Origin: Geosiphon pyriformis
Taxonomy: Eukaryota; Glomeromycota; Glomeromycetes; Archaeosporales; Geosiphonaceae
NCBI GenBank assembly: GCA_016748015.1
Contig: JAAOMT010000607.1
Location: 391,550-446,217 of the forward strand
Direction: 5' to 3'
DNA length: 54,668 nucleotides
Position 1 is the first letter of the stretch. Every line of letters begins with the position of its first letter. Under the pieces are notes generated by a model. That model ran no database searches, was not told where the DNA came from, and worked only from the letters and a program-made list of their open reading frames with translations. A program made the translations under genes and the position numbers. This document shows, in pieces, positions 53,771 through 54,668 of the stretch.

Positions 53771-54668
53771 AAGAGTGGCTCCATTAAATAATGGCATTGC
53801 AGCTGTTTTCTCGAATTCAAATGGAAAGATAGCAGCCAAGGACTCATCTTCGGTGATGGTAGCAGATGGGATATTACTGGTGAGTGGTTGTTTTTGGGCA
53901 AATGCCAGATTATTGGTTAAGGCATCTTCTGGGGTGACCAGGAGACTTAAATAGTTTTGGGAATTTGGGTTCCAGGTTTGACCAGTACCCGAATTCCACT
54001 GGTGTAATCCAAATGGTTGCTGTAAAGAACTGGAGATTGGTTAATGAACTACTATTGCCGATCTCCAGCTCTGTTGAGTTATTCTCGGTCTTTGGGTTCC
54101 GTTGAGTGGTAAGCTTTGAGGTGGTGTTTGGATTTGTTGGGGTTGATAGATTATTTGTGGCTGGGGTTGTTGATAAACCACTTGTGGCTGTGGTTAATAG
54201 ATTGGAGCTTGATACATCAGAGACTGATAGATTGATGACTGCATCACTAGTAGGTAAGCGGGTTGGTTTTGATTTGGGTACTGATTCAGAGTTTGGAACC
54301 AGTGATTGGGGTTTCGATATTGATTTTCTGATTATTGGTTATTTAAACACTGGTGACAGTCAATTTGGATGTGTCCTTGTTTACCACAATAGTGGCAGAT
54401 ATGCATTTCCTGTTGCCACTGTTGATTGGTTGATGAAGATGGATGTTATTACAAGATGGTTTTCTTGTTATATTTAATTGCTGATATCCCGCTTTAATTG
54501 CAATCAGTCTTTTGTGAGTTCCTCAATTCTATTTGTGTGATAATGTTACTGTTATACTGAAGGCTTTCTTTTTACTGTTGTAATGTAAGTTATTCTTTAA
54601 TTCTTGATTGTTGTGTGTGTTTATGTACTCCTTCTCAGAGGCTGAACTGAAATCTACCCACTGTCTGG
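53771..54668 (-). pseudogene. E3 gag, C-terminal part
   Basis: The zinc knuckle CHYCGKQGHIQIDC at 54397-54356 is intact. After it come a Tyr/Gln/Pro-rich repeat tail (YQAPIY, VYQQPQPQIIYQPQQ; about 54130-54290) and the AAIFPFEFEKTAAMPLFNGATLEAKL segment (about 53840-53760) leading to the protease in the same frame. Upstream part to 54668 is the end of the capsid region (IEELTKD...) with stops; the rest is outside the window. Confidence 0.78.

Larger units (their letters stand above)
46881..54668 (-). mobile_element. E3, E1-type LTR element inserted in E4 (gag runs off the window)
   Basis: Reverse-strand element: 3' LTR 46881-47753, purine tract, C-terminal domain, integrase, RNase H, RT, dUTPase, Cys-rich region, protease and part of gag. 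The 5' LTR and gag start are beyond 54668. From the gag knuckle (54397) to RNase H (50003) all pieces are in one frame, showing a single-ORF polyprotein; a one-base shift falls in the eroded linker 49762-50002. Catalytic sites are lost in protease (NSS), RT (YLDS) and integrase (first Asp to Asn), while dUTPase motifs survive. Confidence 0.92.

Noticed and set aside
1-54668. tRNA or rRNA genes
   Set aside because: No cloverleaf-like or rRNA-like sequence was noticed; the only tRNA-related signals are the primer-binding sites. tRNAscan-SE would settle it.

Overview
The window looks like repeat-rich nuclear DNA of a fungus, most probably an arbuscular mycorrhizal fungus (Glomeromycotina, Rhizophagus/Gigaspora type). 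This rests on my recognition of the protein families: the LINE ORF2, the dUTPase-bearing Ty3/gypsy polyprotein and the DDE transposase all read like families I associate with that group. No database was searched. Base composition fits: very AT-rich spacers, few CpG, and coding relics full of C-to-T and G-to-A type damage. I see no intact host gene, tRNA, rRNA or CRISPR array.

Layout, left to right. 1-771 is AT-rich spacer. 772-7664 (+) is a near full-length LINE (LINE-A) with a two-RRM-like/zinc-knuckle ORF1 and an endonuclease-RT-RNase H-zinc ORF2, broken by stops and one frameshift. 8781-10386 and 20434-20650 (+) are two halves of a decayed ORF1-like element (family X) with no RT and a LINE-like 3' end. 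It is split by E1 (10391-20433, +), a Ty3/gypsy element with both LTRs and a 4-bp target duplication CTGG. 20651-27390 (-) is LINE-B, lying tail-to-tail against X. 27649-38735 (+) is LINE-C, 5'-truncated and split by E2 (31805-37740, -), an internally deleted relative of E1. 39074-41000 (-) is a DDE transposase relic and 41230-42034 (+) a bromodomain gene relic, the only host-gene-like trace. 42211-46880 (+) is the 5' part of a second gypsy lineage (E4), cut inside its dUTPase by E3 (46881 to the window end, -), another E1-type element whose gag runs off the edge.

How the parts work together. E1 and E3 show the intended plan of one long polyprotein: Gag with CCHC knuckle, aspartic protease, an unusual cysteine-rich region, dUTPase, reverse transcriptase, RNase H, D,D(35)E integrase with a GPF module, and a C-terminal domain of about 200 residues that I do not recognise. 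The LTRs carry a repeat-rich U3, a TATA box and two conserved hairpins. The LINEs are bicistronic with an ATGA overlap joining ORF1 and ORF2, and two kinds of ORF1 are attached to nearly the same ORF2. Every copy is disabled and often a catalytic residue itself is lost, so this is a graveyard of nested insertions.

The most interesting items are the conserved cysteine-rich region between protease and dUTPase, present in two divergent gypsy lineages; the integrase C-terminal extension; family X, which looks like a passenger sharing the LINE 3' end; gag genes that all begin at AAAGTGGCA rather than an ATG; and the bromodomain relic.
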